Source: Heterodera schachtii
Lineage: Eukaryota; Nematoda; Chromadorea; Rhabditida; Heteroderidae
Assembly (NCBI GenBank): GCA_023374025.1
Contig: SIJG01000033.1
Coordinates: 62,001 to 126,000 of the forward strand
Length of the DNA stretch: 64,000 nt
Direction of reading: 5' to 3'
The notes below the pieces were generated by a model. It was not told the origin of the DNA. It did not search any database and worked only from the letters and a program-made list of their open reading frames with translations. The first letter of the stretch is position 1. Every line of letters begins with the position of its first letter. Position numbers and translations under genes: made by a program. Shown one piece after another: positions 20,642 to 32,099 of this stretch.

Positions 20642-20719
20642 ATGTCAACAGCCTATAAAGAAAAATGGACTGAATTATATGCCAATTACAATAGAAAACT
20701 AACATCATACAACAAATAA
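20642..20719 (+). pseudogene. KWTELY-family fragment, copy 1
   Basis: ATG-started frame MSTAYKEKWTELYANYNRKL then TSYNK and TAA (25 codons). A copy at 22123-22197 keeps every codon in frame (STAYDEKWTELYAYYNRKLT...). A third at 38095 is frameshifted after KWTEL. Between copies 1 and 2 only a few codons differ, and both stop at the same TAA. This could be the conserved C-terminal exon of a gene family. The family is unknown. Confidence 0.45.
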
Positions 20720-21039
20720 AATTATTTTTTGATTTTATAAAGTTTATTATTAACACTAATAATCATTAACAATAATTAATCAACCAAAAAAAAAAATTTA
20801 GCAGTTGACTAAGAAAATGAAAAATTTATTAAAATATTTTTATTTGGATTAATAAATTAATAGCATTAATTATCAAGAATAATTAAATTACACAATAAAA
20901 TTATTTAATGTGTTTTTACAAATAAAATCTGCTTAAAATAAAAAAATGGACTTCTGCATAAGAACAAATCACTATTACATGGCGAGTGAAGAAGTGTGGC
21001 AAAACCAAGAGAGCAAAATTAATTTAAAAAATATCTTAT

Positions 21040-21115
21040 CTAGGTAGCGAAGCTCAAGAAGCGCGAAGCGCTTTATCCCTGGCCCTGAGCCGACGGTTCA
21101 CGCACCCGCTAGTTT
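21040..21115 (+). other. GC-rich island 3, possibly a Helitron 3' end
   Basis: A short GC-rich stretch with the hairpin AAGCGCGAAGCGCTT, then GAGCCGACGGTTC (a weak 5-bp stem), then ACGCACCCG and CTAG followed by T. Helitrons end in a small hairpin about ten bases before CTRR and insert next to T, so the layout fits. No 5' TC terminus or Rep/helicase gene was found. Confidence 0.3.
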
Positions 21116-21146
21116 AAAAACTACAAATGCACTGTAAAAAATTAAA

Positions 21147-21251
21147 ATGGATGATTAGGTTGGCGAAAATGATGAGAGCGACACTGATTTATCGGATCCT
21201 GGTAACAGGAGGAGGAGGATTACGAAATCATTTTTCGGAATGAGTTTTTAG
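21147..21251 (+). pseudogene. Acidic-then-basic fragment GENDESDTDLSDPGNRRRR
   Basis: ATG, GAT, GAT, TAG, then VGENDESDTDLSDPGNRRRR, ITKSFFGMSF and TAG. A copy at 46977-47080 retains LDEWVG and, after small shifts, the TDLS-PGNR-RRI segment. An acidic stretch followed by an arginine run occurs in many nuclear proteins and transposase N-termini. I cannot choose between them. Confidence 0.4.
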
Positions 21252-21676
21252 AACAAAAACTAAATAAAATGAAATTTTAAAGCATATATTTTACAATAAA
21301 AAAATCATTAAAGTTAATTTTTTTTAATGTATTAATCCGTATGCAGATACGGATGATTGGTAAAAATAGTATTTTAAAATATTTTATGAAAAATCTATTG
21401 AAATTTGGATATAATCAGAAATTATATTTTTTTTGTTGTTGATCATAACGATGGAACCACTGAAAACACAAGACAAGAATTACCGAATAAATACCAAAGC
21501 TTACAATAAAATTACTATGAAAAAATATATTAATTAATAAATAGAAAGGTATAATCGATGGTATAAAAAACTCGAAAAAATATTTTTAAATGAAAAATAA
21601 ATCAATGAATATTTGAAAAATTTAATATTTATTCACTTAAAATTACAACATATCAAAAGCACACAAATTATTTAAA

Positions 21677-21751
21677 ATGGAGAATGAATATAACATAGTC
21701 ATCACTCACTATCTTTTTAGCAGAATATTTTACAGCCCCATTAATTTTTAA
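21677..21751 (+). pseudogene. Small open frame MENEYNIVITHYLFSRIFYS
   Basis: ATG-started frame of 24 codons ending PINF then TAA. Residue content is protein-like, but there is no paralogue and no splice signal. Just downstream, 21785-21830 shares GGTTGAAGTGGAGCATGAAC with 19945 and 41215. Confidence 0.2.
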
Positions 21752-22122
21752 GTTCGATAAAAAATTTAAAATAAAATAAAAAAGGCAAATCGGTTGAAGT
21801 GGAGCATGAACAAGGAACATTTTTTTGATGTTATAAATTTATTATAAGCACTAATAATCATTAAGAATAATTAAAACAAACAAAAAATTATTTAACAAGA
21901 TTTAAAATTATTTAAAGGGTTTTTACAAAAAAATTCTGAGCAAAATTTTGTAAATTTGAATACTGGATGTGCTAAAATCATGGTTACTGGCGAGAAAAAT
22001 AACCCTTGCACTTCACTGAGAAAATTAAAAGTTTATTAAAAATATTTTATATTAGTTGGGTTAATAAATTAAATTAATAAGAATTGTTAAAATGGTAAAA
22101 AAAGAAAATTTAAACTTCAATT

Positions 22123-22197
22123 TCAACAGCCTATGATGAAAAATGGACTGAATTATATGCCTATTACAATAGAAAACTAACATCATACAACAAATAA
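22123..22197 (+). pseudogene. KWTELY-family fragment, copy 2
   Basis: Frame STAYDEKWTELYAYYNRKLT then SYNK and TAA. It lacks the ATG of copy 1 (ATT instead). About 130 bp upstream, 21965-22000 is a worn copy of the LLRGERNDPC fragment, the same order as at 38.3 kb. Confidence 0.42.
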
Positions 22198-22473
22198 AAT
22201 TATTTTATGAGTTTATAAAGTTTATTATTAGCACTAATGATCAAGAATAATAAATTACAAAAAATTATTTAGCAAGATTTAAAATTGTTCAAGTATTTAT
22301 GAAAAAATTAAAAAAAAAACGAAATTTTATTAATAATAAAATGCTATTGAGAAACAATTTATCTTTGTAATTATGTAATTATAAAATGAATTCAACGATA
22401 AAGTAAAATAAAATACCCAAGAAAAGTTATAATGAAAATATTTACAAATTAATAAATTTATTTAAATATTTAA

Positions 22474-22548
22474 AGTTTTCGAGAGTTCTTTGTGCCGGCT
22501 TCAAATGATCAAGAATTTATCCAGAATAATTGTTATGCCTATAATTAA
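22474..22548 (+). pseudogene. DxEFxQN family fragment, copy 1
   Basis: Frame SFREFFVPASNDQEFIQNNC then YAYN and TAA. The copy at 42503-42616 reads FYFLIPDREFKQNYRAYS in the matching frame. Surrounding sequence (22385-22760 with 42425-42840) is also duplicated. Family unknown. Confidence 0.4.
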
Positions 22549-22759
22549 TTAATGATATTTATTAAAGTGCTAAAAATTTATAGTATAAATAAAAAAGATT
22601 TATAATTAAAATGAATAATATTAAAAATGAAATAAGAAGATTAAATTAATAATGTAATAAAAAAGTGATCTGCTATGAATTATTAAATGTGTCCAGCGCA
22701 CACAAAAATATCAAAATTTAACAAAAAAAAAATCATAAATTTTTTGCAAAATAAGTTAA

Positions 22760-24580
22760 AGTAAAAAAATAATTACAGAATAAAATAAATGTAAATTCAC
22801 AAAAACAGGAGAAAAGTGAAAGCATCGATATTTAACGTTGAGGTGGAATAAGATTAAGAGGTCGAGATAATTAATAATGAGGCAATTTAACGGGAGGATT
22901 ATTACTGATTTTTTTAAGTATAAATATATAATATACAAAATATAATTGATGATTTATTTATTAATGAAAAACCAAAGATGAAAATTTAAAAACTAAATTT
23001 CTACGAGAAAATAACTTTATATTTATAAGCAATTGGAGTGATAAAATATAATGAATAAGTAACTTAAAATTTTATTTTTTTATTGCAGCTAGTAAAAATT
23101 TTAAATAAAATATTATTTTTGTAATAATGATATAAATTTACAAAAATATCAATAAAATGCAACAATATTTCTCTTTTAATTATTTTTTGGTGCATTAAAT
23201 TTTGTTTTCCAATAAATATATTAAAAATTAAAAGCATAATTTATTAAAAAATGAAATTGTATAATAAACAAATCAAAAATTATTTGTTTTACATATGTTC
23301 TAATCAAAATTAACTTATAAAGTTAGTTAACTGAATAAAAAACATTTATTAAACCTTATTTTATTACCAATCAATATTCAAAAAAATTTCGAAGAAGAAA
23401 CTAAAGGAATATAAGAATTAATCGTAATAATTAATAAAATCTACACTAAATGAAAACCTATCCAAAAGACTGCTCAATCAAAAAATTAACAATAACTAGC
23501 GAGAATTAAAAAATTAGATAAATTTACCTTTTTTACAATTAAAAAAATAAATTTAAATTAATGGAAGAAATATGAAAATAAAATAATTAAATATTTATTA
23601 AATAAAGTAATTAAATATTTATTAAATAAAATAATTAAATATTTATTAATGGTTTAAATAAAAAGCGGTTTAAAAAAACAAATTAAAATTAAATTTTTGT
23701 TTAGATATGGCATGAAAAGAGTTTTAATTTCATTCGTTAAGGTACAAGAAATATGAAGCAAAAATCGCTTTTGGGCAACTAAATATATAATTAAATATGA
23801 TATTTAATATTTAAATATATTTTATTCGATCTACTGAAAAACTACGATTCTCTATTTATGAGCACGCTTTACATCATTGATAAAATTATTTGTTTTAATA
23901 ATTATTCACTCATACATAAAGCTCGGCCAACATGTTGGGTATAGCGTGAGATTCGCGTCACGCGGGATGTTGTACCGGCGTAAAAACCTTAATTATTTAT
24001 TAAAAAGGATTTAAATTAAACAAACTACCGAAGTAAATCATTCCTAATAAAATTAAAACCCAAATATTTTGTAAATAAATCATAATAAATTTATATTAAT
24101 CAGTTTAACTTTTCCCCAAACAAAAGAATAAAAGAAAATGAAAAAAAGAAACATAAAACAAATAAAAATTTAAACAAAGAAATAGATAGTAATTTTTAAT
24201 GTAATTTAGTTATTTGCCTTGAAGAAAATAAATATTTTCTTTTATAGAATATAAAAATGTAAAAAAGTAATATAATAATATTAATTCCCGATATTATTAA
24301 TAACTTAATTATAAAAATATCTACAAATATCATATTCTTTTGTTATAAGGAAAATGAAAAAATTTTCGCTGCTTGTACAAGGAATTATAAAAAATTTAAA
24401 TATGTTGTTCATCCTGTAAAGCAGGGATATGAAAGTGGGATAAACCATAGCAAATAATTAACTAAAATTTCGGCTATTTTTTTAAAAACATAATTAAAAA
24501 AAAACATTGATTAGGATCATTTAAATAAATGAACTCATTAAAAAACTGAAAAATTTAATAGATCCAATTACAAATAGAAA
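22760..24580. repeat. AT-rich region with dispersed repeats and a 24-bp tandem
   Basis: 22800-22960 (GAAAGCATCGATATT ... GAGGCAATTTAACGGGAGGA) recurs at 44650-44770. 23577-23648 holds three 24-bp units starting AATAAAATAATTAAATATTT. 23940-24000 (TATAGCGTGAGATTCG, GGGATGTTGTACCGGCG) recurs at 31218-31270. 24000-24110 is the best copy of the AAACAAACTACCGAAGTAAATC family. No gene is supported. Confidence 0.55.
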
Positions 24581-24687
24581 TTATGGTGGTAATTAAAAAT
24601 AAAAATTAAAATAATAGACCATGCTTCTAGTTCTACATTTAAATAAATAATCGAAAATAAAAATTGCATAAAAAAGGAAACACTGAA

Positions 24688-24765
24688 TGCAGCATTTGCC
24701 GTTCATGTGGTACGGAATTAAATAACCGAAAAGGCTCCACAAGAAGGTTAATTAATATAATTTGA
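24688..24765 (+). pseudogene. Possible BED-type zinc finger relic
   Basis: Frame GNTECSICRSCGTELNNRKG then STRRLINII and TGA. The pattern C-x2-C ... GST-x2-L resembles a BED finger (CxxC...GTSNLxxH), a DNA-binding module common in hAT transposases; the following His residues are missing. A copy of the surrounding block at 39000-39300 lacks the Cys-rich part. Given the hAT-like elements here, a transposase relic is an attractive but unproven idea. Confidence 0.3.
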
Positions 24766-24974
24766 ACATAAAAATTAAATTTAATAAAGTAAGTTTTTGA
24801 AAAAATAAGAAAGCTAAAACAAATAAATTTAAGAGTATTAAAAATTAATTAATCGCAATTAAACTAAAAAATACAACGACAAATATTATATATATAATAA
24901 AAAAAGAGCAAAAAATTAATTCAAAAATTTTAATACTTTCCATTCTTCCAATCATTTTCCCTTTCATTAGTTTT

Positions 24975-25320
24975 CGCTTGGGTTCAATTCCCCAACGGAA
25001 CAGAACTTTTTAAATATTTTCTTTACATTATTTCAATTGTATTTATTTGGGTGGTAATAAAAAATATTTCAACAAGAAAATTATTATTATTTTCTTTTTT
25101 AAACAGCCTAAAACCGCAAATTTAACCAAGAATTTGATCATTTTTTATAAATTCTGTTATGATCATTTTTTGACAAATACTGTTAACAAATCTCACTCAA
25201 AATCTTTCTCTTGGAAAACTCCCGGTTGGTCCCGGCTTTTCTCGTGGTTCCGGAAGAAAATCGAGACCCCGGCCCTTTCAATTGCTAATAAAAATTATTG
25301 GAATTTAATTTTATTAAACA
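24975..25320 (+). repeat. Repeat sharing CTGTTAACAAATCTCACTCA with 3285
   Basis: ACTGTTAACAAATCTCACTC at about 25180 matches the hAT-like element at 3288-3308, followed in both by T-rich sequence and CCCGG. A B-box-like GGGTTCAATTCCCC at 24989 lacks a partner A box. The 98-codon frame across it (25047-25343) ends in sequence typical of chance frames. It may be a SINE body fragment; no gene is called. Confidence 0.4.
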
Positions 25321-25349
25321 AAAAATTTGATGAATTAAAATAATAAATA

Positions 25350-27250
25350 ATAATATTTATTTATATTAATCAGTTTAACCTTTCTCTAATCAAGAGAATA
25401 AAAGAGAAAGAAACATAAAACAAATCTAAATTTAAACAAAGAAATGTTCGTATTTTGAAGCCTTTAAAAGATAATAATTAAAATTAATAAATCAATACTA
25501 TAAAAATTAATTTATACCTTTTAAAGGCATTTATTGTCAAATTAGGGTCATTTTGATAATGCAATTAGCTTTTGTATGTTGCTTGCTAATCATGTAAAGG
25601 AGGAATACTGAAAGAGGGATAAACCAAAGCACATAATTAAATAAAATTCTGCAATTTTTCTAAAAACCTAATTAAAAGATTTATGCAATAAAAGAGTAAA
25701 ACAAAATGAAAGATATTTGCAAATACATATTAGCATAGAAGATTTCCAAAACAAGAAGTGTGTGTCATGCCGGAAAAAGAACAAGAGAAGAAATAGGAAT
25801 AAGAGGTAAAAATTAAAATAACAAATAATAAAAATTTTTGAAAAGGATATGAAAAAGTACAAAGGTTGATGCTAAATTTTGTTCTTTTGTGATAATAAAA
25901 ATAATAAATTATTAAAATAAAAAACAATAATTCGAGAGTCAATTAAAAATACATTAAATCATGTATATTTTTTAAGAATTTCAAATCAGATCATTGAATA
26001 GCGCCCAGAGGATAGATGCCTAGAAATAAAATTAATAATTCAAAAAATAATTTTAAAATAACAGTATGACAATTTGTAATTTTATTCAAACAACTGGTGA
26101 AATTATTTGTCATTTTTAATAAAACAATATATATTATAATAAAGAAACTATATTTATATTAAACAAACTACTGAAGTAAATCATTCATAATAAAATGTAA
26201 ACCCAATTATTTTGTAATACATTTATAATATTAATTATAATAATCAGTTTATGTGGCCGAGCTTGGTTACGACAACGCGCAGAAAAAAAATAAAAATTTG
26301 TGCAACTGTTCCAAGAAAGTATTAAAAATTAAATGTGTTACTCGTCATGTAAAAGAGGAATACTGAACGAGAAATAAACATAAGTACACAATTAATAGAA
26401 ACTTAAAAACAATAATTTAAAAATATTAAGAATCATTAATCAATTATCTTCAAATTAAACAATTTATTAGCAACATTTAATTAAATACCGACCTGATCTA
26501 AGGAAAATTTACTCATCAAGCAAGCACTCAATTGAAATGTATCTCCAAACTGAATTTCGAATGAATATTATTAGCAGAAACCATGAGTACTAAATTTATT
26601 AAAGTATTTAATCAAGTAATTTATTAAAATTAATGAAATAGCCGAAAAAGTTGTAAATCATACGCTAAGGCATAAGAAAATGAAGCAAATAATTTACTTG
26701 CCGCAAAATAAATTTATTAAATTTAAATATGAAATTTAAAATTAAAAAATAAATAAAATGGGAAGCAAAATGAATTTCTACCATATCTCTGTGAAGATCG
26801 TGAAATGAAATAATGAATGTTTTTTAATTATTTTAATAATATTTCAATCATACCACGTTGTTGCAATGTAAAAATGCAGAAGTAAAATTTAATTTAAAAA
26901 AACTAATAAATAAACGCTAATTTTATTATCGTTGCAAAATCAATTACAAAGCAAGCAATTTTTAAATTTACAAAAGAATAATATAAAAAAGAAGAAATAA
27001 AGAAAGTTATCAGAAAAAATAAGAATGACTAACAAAAATGTGCCTATTTTTTTAAATAAATAATCTAAAAAAGAGATTTCATTTAATTCGAAATTCAAAA
27101 ATATTGTAAAATTTTATTAAATTATAAACATGAAATGTGAAACTAAAAATATTAAAAATCCAGAATAAAAACAACATAGAAAAAATAAAATTTCAAAGCG
27201 CTTTAATGATTAAAATATATAAAATAAATAATGATAATGAAAAAGTGATT
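25350..27250. repeat. AT-rich region of diverged dispersed repeats
   Basis: 25360-25660 pairs with 24080-24470 and 28370-28720 (ATATTAATCAGTTTAACC, ATACTATAAAAATTAATTTATACC, GGTCATTTTGATAAT, AGGAATACTGAA). 26160-26410 is another mixed copy including GGTTACGACAACGCGCAGA, repeated at 28273. 26661-26680 (TACGCTAAGGCATAAG) is the empty-site counterpart of the MITE at 36579. No gene is supported. Confidence 0.55.
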
Positions 27251-27254
27251 ATAA

Positions 27255-27344
27255 ATGAGCCAATCGAGACTCTCCAATTATGAAACTTGGAGAGGAAATA
27301 AGAGAGAATGGATGAAAAATAAAAAGAGACACTGTGTCTATTAA
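27255..27344 (+). pseudogene. Small open frame MSQSRLSNYETWRGNKREWM
   Basis: ATG-started frame of 29 codons ending KNKKRHCVY then TAA. It contains two Trp and several Arg, unusual for chance frames in this A/T background. No paralogue or splice site was found, so it is offered only as a candidate exon remnant. Confidence 0.22.
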
Positions 27345-28940
27345 AAAATTTAGGAAAATTTTAAAATAAATTAGGGCAATGTTCATTAAATTCGGCTAAC
27401 AAATAAGTACAAATTTACATCCTATCATAAAAAGACCAAATATTTCATTATTAATCAAATTATTTTATAAATACTCGAAATCTTTTATTAGAAAATAAAG
27501 TAGAAATTTTTAGAACTTAAAACATAACAATAAACTTCGAAAAGATTAATAAATTATTGAATTATTTTGTATATTTTTTAGATAATTATAATTTTTTTTA
27601 ATATAATTTTTTTCGCGACTCGGTGCAAATGAACAAAAATGGCTGATTTTTTCATGGAAATAAAAATTGTAAAAGAATATACTGAAAAAAAAATAATAAT
27701 AAATTCTTAAGAAATAATCTAAAAACCAATAAAACAGAAATAAACAGTATTTGATTATAAAGAAATACTTAATATTTTAATAAATTAAAATATCTAACTG
27801 CTATTGAGACAAATAAAGAAAAGAACAAAACTGTGCATGATTTCAATTGTTAACAAAAACTTCAAATTGATGCAATTTCAATTTAAATTAAAACAAATTA
27901 AATTAAATTAAAAAGGCAATGTCTTTAAAAAAGCATTTCTTACAATTTACTTTAAAGCAACCAAATGCGAGTAAAAAACAACAATAATTATTGGAATTCG
28001 GCACAGTATTCGAATTTTGGCAAAAAAGAAAATGACGAAAAAACAACGCGTAAATCAATACAAATATTATACATTAAATAATTTATACATATTTTAAACA
28101 TAAACTAAAATCAAAATTGCATAATATATAAATGAAAGTAAAATAATCTTGAATTATTAACTAAACAACAAAAAAAAAATATAGAGTAAAAGCATTAATT
28201 TTTATTAAACAAAAATTTTGATGAATTAAAAAAATAAATTATAATATTTATTTATATTAATCAGTTTAACCTATTGGTTACGACAACGCGCAGAATCAAA
28301 GTTTACTGGCGCTGCGATTTTTCCACTTTAAGTAAATGGGGTGGAAGTGCAAACCTAAACGAAGAAATTGTTCGTAATTTGAAACATTTAAAAGTAATAT
28401 TAAACTCAATAAACCAATACTATAAAAATTAATTTATACCTTTAAGCTATTTATTGTCAGATTGGGTCATTTTGATAATATAATATGCTTTTCTTACATC
28501 TTCCTTTATAAAAATAGAAGAATACAGTACAAAATATAATAATATTAATTCCCGAAAATCTGGAATTATTTAATTAATGTTATATTATGATAGGCAAAAA
28601 AATAAAAATTTGCGCAATTGTTCCAAGAAAGTAATTAAAAAAATTAAACGTGTTACTCGTCATTAAAACAGGAATACCGAACGAGAAATAAAGCAAAGCA
28701 TATAATTCATTGAAATTTGAAAACAGTAATTTAAAATATTAAGAATTTCTTCAAATTAAACAATTCTTTTATAAGCCAAATTAATTAAAAAAACTAGCAC
28801 AAAATAAATATTGAGAATTAAAAATTTTTTAACAAAAATTATTCAGAACCAATTTTTAAATTATAATATTTATAATATTTTGAGAAATAAAGGAATAAAA
28901 AGTATTTAATGATAAAAGCTGATGAAAAAAGTTAACCGAC
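27345..28940. repeat. AT-rich spacer and dispersed-repeat copies
   Basis: 27345-28240 shows nothing I can support. 28240-28740 contains another copy of the ATCAGTTTAACC / GGTTACGACAACGCGCAG / AATTAATTTATACC family. 28840-28949 is the left flank of the palindromic element and matches 43130-43265. Confidence 0.45.
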
Positions 28941-29141
28941 ATGGTTGGTTCACAAAGGGAGGTGGCCAAGTGTCCGTGGGATTTCGGAATGAGATTTTTT
29001 GAGTAGATATAGGACCCCTGGGTTCTTAAGAAAAATGTTTTCAATTTCTGCCAAATGGACCCCTGTGCCGAGATAAAAAATGCCAAAGTTTTTAATGAAT
29101 AAATGAAAGGAATACCTATTTCTACCTCACCACGGTGTCCA

Positions 29142-29215
29142 GTGGTGTAGCTGTAGTGCGCTAGTCAGCATCTTCTAGCCCAGGGTTCGGATCCCCTTCA
29201 TGTAAATTTGTTTTT
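29142..29215 (+). repeat. tRNA-like module, left arm
   Basis: A box TGGTGTAGCTG (29142-29152) matches TRGYNNARNNG fully. B box GGTTCGGATCC (29183-29193) has one mismatch. GCTAG/CTAGC pairs in the anticodon-arm position with an enlarged loop, but acceptor pairing is absent. T-runs follow at 29208-29230. Not a functional tRNA. Confidence 0.6.
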
Positions 29216-29479
29216 TATTTTATTTTTGTCTTTTATGCCAAGTCAATTATCAAAAATTTATTTTATAAAAAAAAATTTAATTTTTTTAAATATCATTTAA
29301 TGCTTAAATATTCAATAAAAAATATTAGACAAAAAAATATTTTTTAATTCAACAAGATATTTATTACTTCTTTATGTTAATGATTTTTAATAGAATAGAA
29401 TAAAATAAAGATTTTGATAAAAAAAAATAATTTTTTTGATAATTGAATTGTTCATAAAAAGCAAAAATAAAATTACAAA

Positions 29480-29550
29480 ATGGATTTACACATAAGGGAC
29501 TCGAACTTGTGACACAAAAAAATTTTGACTAACAAATTACCTCTACACCA
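29480..29550 (-). repeat. tRNA-like module, right arm
   Basis: On the minus strand, A box TGGTGTAGAGG (29550 to 29540) and B box GTTCGAGTC (29506 to 29498) both match the consensus cores, 44 bases apart as in a tRNA. The stems do not close. It points towards the left-arm module, so transcription of both would converge. Confidence 0.6.
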
Positions 29551-29754
29551 ACAACTTCTTGTAAACAAAGAAATAATTGTTCCTTTTCTTTAATTACAAA
29601 AAACTAAAAACTTTGGCACGTCATAACTCGGCACTCGTGCCCATTTGGCAGAAAATAAAACCATTTTTCTTAAGAACCCATGGGTGCTCTATCTAACAAA
29701 CTAAGTTTCATTTGAAAATCCCACGGACACTTGGCCACCTCCCTTTGTCAGCAT

Positions 29755-30470
29755 GATACGCAGCGAGCATAAAATTTTTTATTAATACAAATGAAGAAGA
29801 AAAATCATTAAAATTTTGACAAATTATAACAATAAGAAATATTTGTTTATAAATATAAAAAATATATTTTAAGTGATAAGAAAAGCCGAAAATTTTACTG
29901 GCTTAAAGGTACACAAAATATCTAAGTATTTTTGATTATAAAAATAAACAAAACTGTTGTAATAAACGTAAAAAGAATTTGAAAATATAAAAAATAAAGA
30001 AAGAAAAGATATACTTGTGTGAAGGATAATGAAAAAAGCAAGATTTGCAAAATAGAATTAAGTATGATTTTAATTCAATTTAAAAAAATTAATTAAGAAA
30101 TTTTATATCATTTACATAAAAATATTGCTATACTTCGTCTTAAATTAAGTAAAAGATTTAAAAGTATCGAAGTAATTTTATATAAATTTAAAATATTTAA
30201 AAAGACATTGAGTGATAAAGAAAAAATAATTTGAACTTTGAGGGTTGATATATTTATTGTTAAATACAGAACCTTTTTAAATACCAAGGGACTCTGTAAA
30301 TTAATAATTTTAGGATTCCACACAAGTATTCTTATTAATATAATTTTTCACAAAACGATGTTTATCTAATAAAGAAAAACATAAATTTTAATACAAAAAT
30401 ATTTTGCTCGAAAAAACAAAATTCACAAATTTAAAATTATTAATTAATATTTTTTTAACACAAATAAATA
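29755..30470. repeat. Dispersed segment preceding the chromodomain relics (copy without the domain)
   Basis: 29800-30110 matches 34370-34640, 13410-13600 and 35560-35810: AAGTGATAAGAAAAGCCG, TTTTACTGGCTTAA, TTGTAATAAACG, TTGTGTGAAGGATAA in order. In copies at 13.7 and 34.6 kb this leads into a chromodomain; here it leads into TTTGCAAAATAGAATTAAG and the domain is missing. Confidence 0.6.
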
Positions 30471-30683
30471 ATGTTTAATTAATTTTAATTAATGCGATTT
30501 CAAGTAATATTTTTTTGGTAATTAAATATGTATTCCTTATGTGTTCAAAGCACAAAAACAACCAAAAAATGCTATCACAAACAACATAATTAAAACATGC
30601 AAACTCTTAAATTATATTTCGCATTATTGCTTCATGATGATTTCATATATTGAGCGTTTAATAACATTTAAAACGTTTCATAT

Positions 30684-30824
30684 ATGGTTTTGCAACAGGA
30701 AACAATGGAGGTATTAGCGGAAATGAACCATGAGATTAAAAATGAATCCTTAATGAAATTAAATTATGCATATCTGAAGAACAAACGGAAAATTAAAAAA
30801 CAAGAATTTAAATACAAAGAATAA
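30684..30824 (+). pseudogene. Helix-rich YLKN-family fragment, copy 4 (open frame)
   Basis: ATG-started frame of 46 codons: MVLQQETMEVLAEMNHEIKN, then ESLMKLNYAYLKNKRKIKKQ and a basic tail to TAA. HEI-NE-L-KL--AYLKN is conserved with 37911-38009 and 45128-45160. Predicted to be helical and charged, without signal or membrane segment. This is the cleanest frame of the family, but no promoter, splice or polyadenylation evidence identifies a working gene. Confidence 0.42.
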
Positions 30825-31365
30825 ATGTAAGAAATAATTATTTTAAGAAAAAATCAACCTGAATAAAAATTAATTAGAATTTTTAAAATTCAACATCAAA
30901 TACCAAAAATGTTATAAAAAATTAAAATAAATTCTCAAATAATTAAAAATTTAATTGGTTAAACTGTCTTAAAAAAATAAAAAAAATAAATTTTAATCAA
31001 TATCACACCAATTAGAACAAAAGCTTTGGAATGTGTTTATTATTAAATTTAATTTCTTATTAACAAAAAATTATTTATTTTTTATTAAAAAATTGATTTA
31101 ATATTGAAAATTCAATTTAAAATGTTTATCAAAAAATAATTTATATTGAATAATAACAATTTAAATTAACAATTTATTTATGCAATTTATTATTGCAGAG
31201 ACTAAATTATTTTTAAAATATTTCCTAGATATATATAGCGTGAGATTCGGTCACATGGGATGCTGTGGCGACGCAAAAACATTAATTAGTTATTAAAAAA
31301 ACGATTCAAATTAAACAAACTAACGAAGTAAATCATTCATAATAATTTTGCGCTATTTTTCACTA
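30825..31365. repeat. AT-rich spacer with a GTGAGATTCGGTCAC repeat copy
   Basis: 31218-31350 is a diverged copy of 23940-24060 (TATAGCGTGAGATTCG, GGGATG(C/T)TGT, then AAACAAACTA(A/C)CGAAGTAAATC). The rest is low-complexity A/T sequence. Confidence 0.45.
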
Positions 31366-31366
31366 T

Positions 31367-32035
31367 TAAAATTAAAATTAAAATATTGAATGATGAAAAA
31401 TCCAATTAACAATAATTAACAACATGAAAATTCATAACAACGAAGGAATGACAATTATATTCAAAACTGTTTCGCCGACCTGAAGTTATTGAAGCCATTG
31501 ACAAAGTCGAGGGCATTTAAAACAAATAAAACATAAATAAAAAGAAATTATTTATTTTGACTTAAATTTAAGAAATAAAATTTATAATTAAAATTTGAAT
31601 TTTCTTCTTCTACTGAAAATTCAAAATGTATGTAACTTTTAAAATACAAAAATTATTTCAATTATAATATGATGAAACAATTAAAAATAATTATGAAAAT
31701 TTTATCTATGTTTAGTACTTTAGCAGATATAAAACAACATCAAAATCAAATTTTAAAAAATGAGTGATGAAATAGTCTAATTAACAATTTTAAAAAATAA
31801 AAACGATGCATGTAGAGATTTTAATGAAAATATTAAATGAAAGAAAATTAAAATTAATAAGAAAGAAGGCATGATACTTATATTCAAAACCGTTCCACCT
31901 AATTGGATGAAGCTGTAGCGGTCTACGAGGGCTTGAAAAAAGAAACAAAATATAAATAAAAAGAACTTAGTTATTTTGACGAAATATAACAAATAAAATT
32001 TATAATTAAAAAATTAAATTTCTTTATTCTACTGA
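31367..32035 (+). repeat. Tandem direct duplication I (31367-31620 and 31731-32035)
   Basis: Both copies run from AACATC/AACAACATC words through a conserved island to TATAATTAAAA and TTCTACTGAA. The islands read FRRPEVIEAIDKVEGI then TAA (31470-31520) and DEAVAVYEGLKKETKYK then TAA (31906-31959), similar in position (EAI--VEG against EAVAVYEG). Coding ancestry is possible. A third, poorer copy lies at 12930-13130. Confidence 0.55.
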
Positions 32036-32099
32036 ATAATAACCATAATAATTAATATAATGGGTCGAGATCAAAGTTATTATATGCCTAGTGAAAAAC

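Larger units (their letters stand above)
28953..29747. mobile_element. Palindromic element with convergent tRNA-like modules
   Basis: A 795-bp imperfect palindrome. Left arm 28953-29270 and right arm 29425-29747 start with the same CAAAGGGAGGTGGCCAAGTG and remain alignable through the tRNA-like region to T-rich inner ends. The 3-bp TCA flanks both ends (28950-28952 and 29748-29750). The joined flanks match 43205-43330 (TTAATGATAAA ... CATGATACG), a paralogous empty site. Each arm carries A and B boxes facing the centre. There is no coding sequence. It could be one long-TIR element that captured a tRNA-like unit or two SINE-like copies in inverted orientation; identical outer ends and one TSD favour a single insertion. 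Confidence 0.72.

Noticed and set aside
24975..25005. tRNA gene at GGGTTCAATTCCCC
   Set aside because: Only a T-arm-like sequence; no A box or pairing acceptor at tRNA distance upstream.
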